Part shown: positions 13,107 through 13,119 of the stretch, in pieces
How positions within the stretch are numbered: the first letter of the stretch is position 1
How the letters are laid out: each line of letters begins with the position of its first letter
NCBI GenBank assembly: GCA_048520025.1
Contig: DBFZTP010000042.1
Location: 1-13,119, forward strand
Source: Aphodousia sp048520025
Lineage (GTDB): Bacteria > Pseudomonadota > Gammaproteobacteria > Burkholderiales > Burkholderiaceae_F
Direction: 5' to 3'
DNA length: 13,119 nt
Translations under genes and position numbers: made by a program
The notes under the pieces: model-generated
Seen by the model: the letters and a program-made list of their open reading frames with translations, nothing else
What the model was told of the DNA's origin: nothing
Database searches by the model: none

Positions 13107-13119
13107 TTAATAATATTAA
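13107..13119. repeat. AT-only palindrome upstream of the Schlafen/AlbA_2 gene
   Basis: TTAATA-A-TATTAA is a perfect inverted repeat with a one-base centre, reaching the window edge 28 bases upstream of the minus-strand start codon. On that strand TATTAT or TAATAT could serve as a -10. It could be an operator or simply an AT-rich promoter; the rest of the region is outside the window. Confidence 0.3.

Overview
The window looks like a moderate-GC betaproteobacterial chromosome, perhaps a host-associated Burkholderiales of the Sutterella/Parasutterella kind. This is inferred from gene order (tyrS-dtd; nrdR-ribD-ribE; ribH-nusB-thiL-pgpA-pncC), heavy TTG-leucine use and modest GC. No rRNA, tRNA, CRISPR array, transposase or integrase was seen. 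The genes are intact and the left and right edges cut no recognisable reading frame.

Layout. (1) 45-2412: type 2 tyrosyl-tRNA synthetase (tyrS), a terminator-like hairpin, D-aminoacyl-tRNA deacylase (dtd) and a YbhB/PEBP-family protein, closed by a strong rho-independent terminator at 2477-2516. (2) 2413-2719: a 307-base gene-free region rich in signals: a duplicated 29-bp palindromic unit, an inverted repeat over a possible -10, a three-codon leader ORF and a long hairpin just before the next gene. (3) 2720-3973: a solitary AAA_14/DUF4143 ATPase. (4) 3974-7331: nrdR with a promoter and NrdR-box-like sites, ribD, ribE and an Old Yellow Enzyme-type flavin oxidoreductase. (5) 7437-11778: a compact gene string ribH-nusB-thiL-pgpA-pncC-corC behind its own leader with a perfect 10-bp inverted repeat. 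(6) 11775-13079 on the minus strand: a Schlafen/AlbA_2 transcriptional-regulator-like protein, convergent with corC and overlapping it in a shared TTAA.

How the genes fit together. RibD, RibH and RibE give the late steps of riboflavin synthesis; the GTP cyclohydrolase II and DHBP synthase steps (ribA/ribB or ribBA) are not in the window. The position where ribBA often sits in this order is held by an FMN-dependent ene-reductase. NrdR links the first gene of the string to ribonucleotide reductase control. TyrS and DTD both act on tyrosyl-tRNA quality. The DUF4143 ATPase and the Schlafen/AlbA_2 protein look like accessory genes set at the edges of conserved housekeeping blocks.

The most interesting signal is the leader of the DUF4143 ATPase. 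A strong Shine-Dalgarno (GGAGG, 2670-2674) stands 6 nt before an ATG-Gly-Leu-stop mini-ORF. Starting at the next base, a 39-nt hairpin (2675-2713) folds in one register, buries a second Shine-Dalgarno and, when folded, places the GGAGG 6 nt from the ATPase start. This looks like a translational switch. It is a prediction from sequence only.
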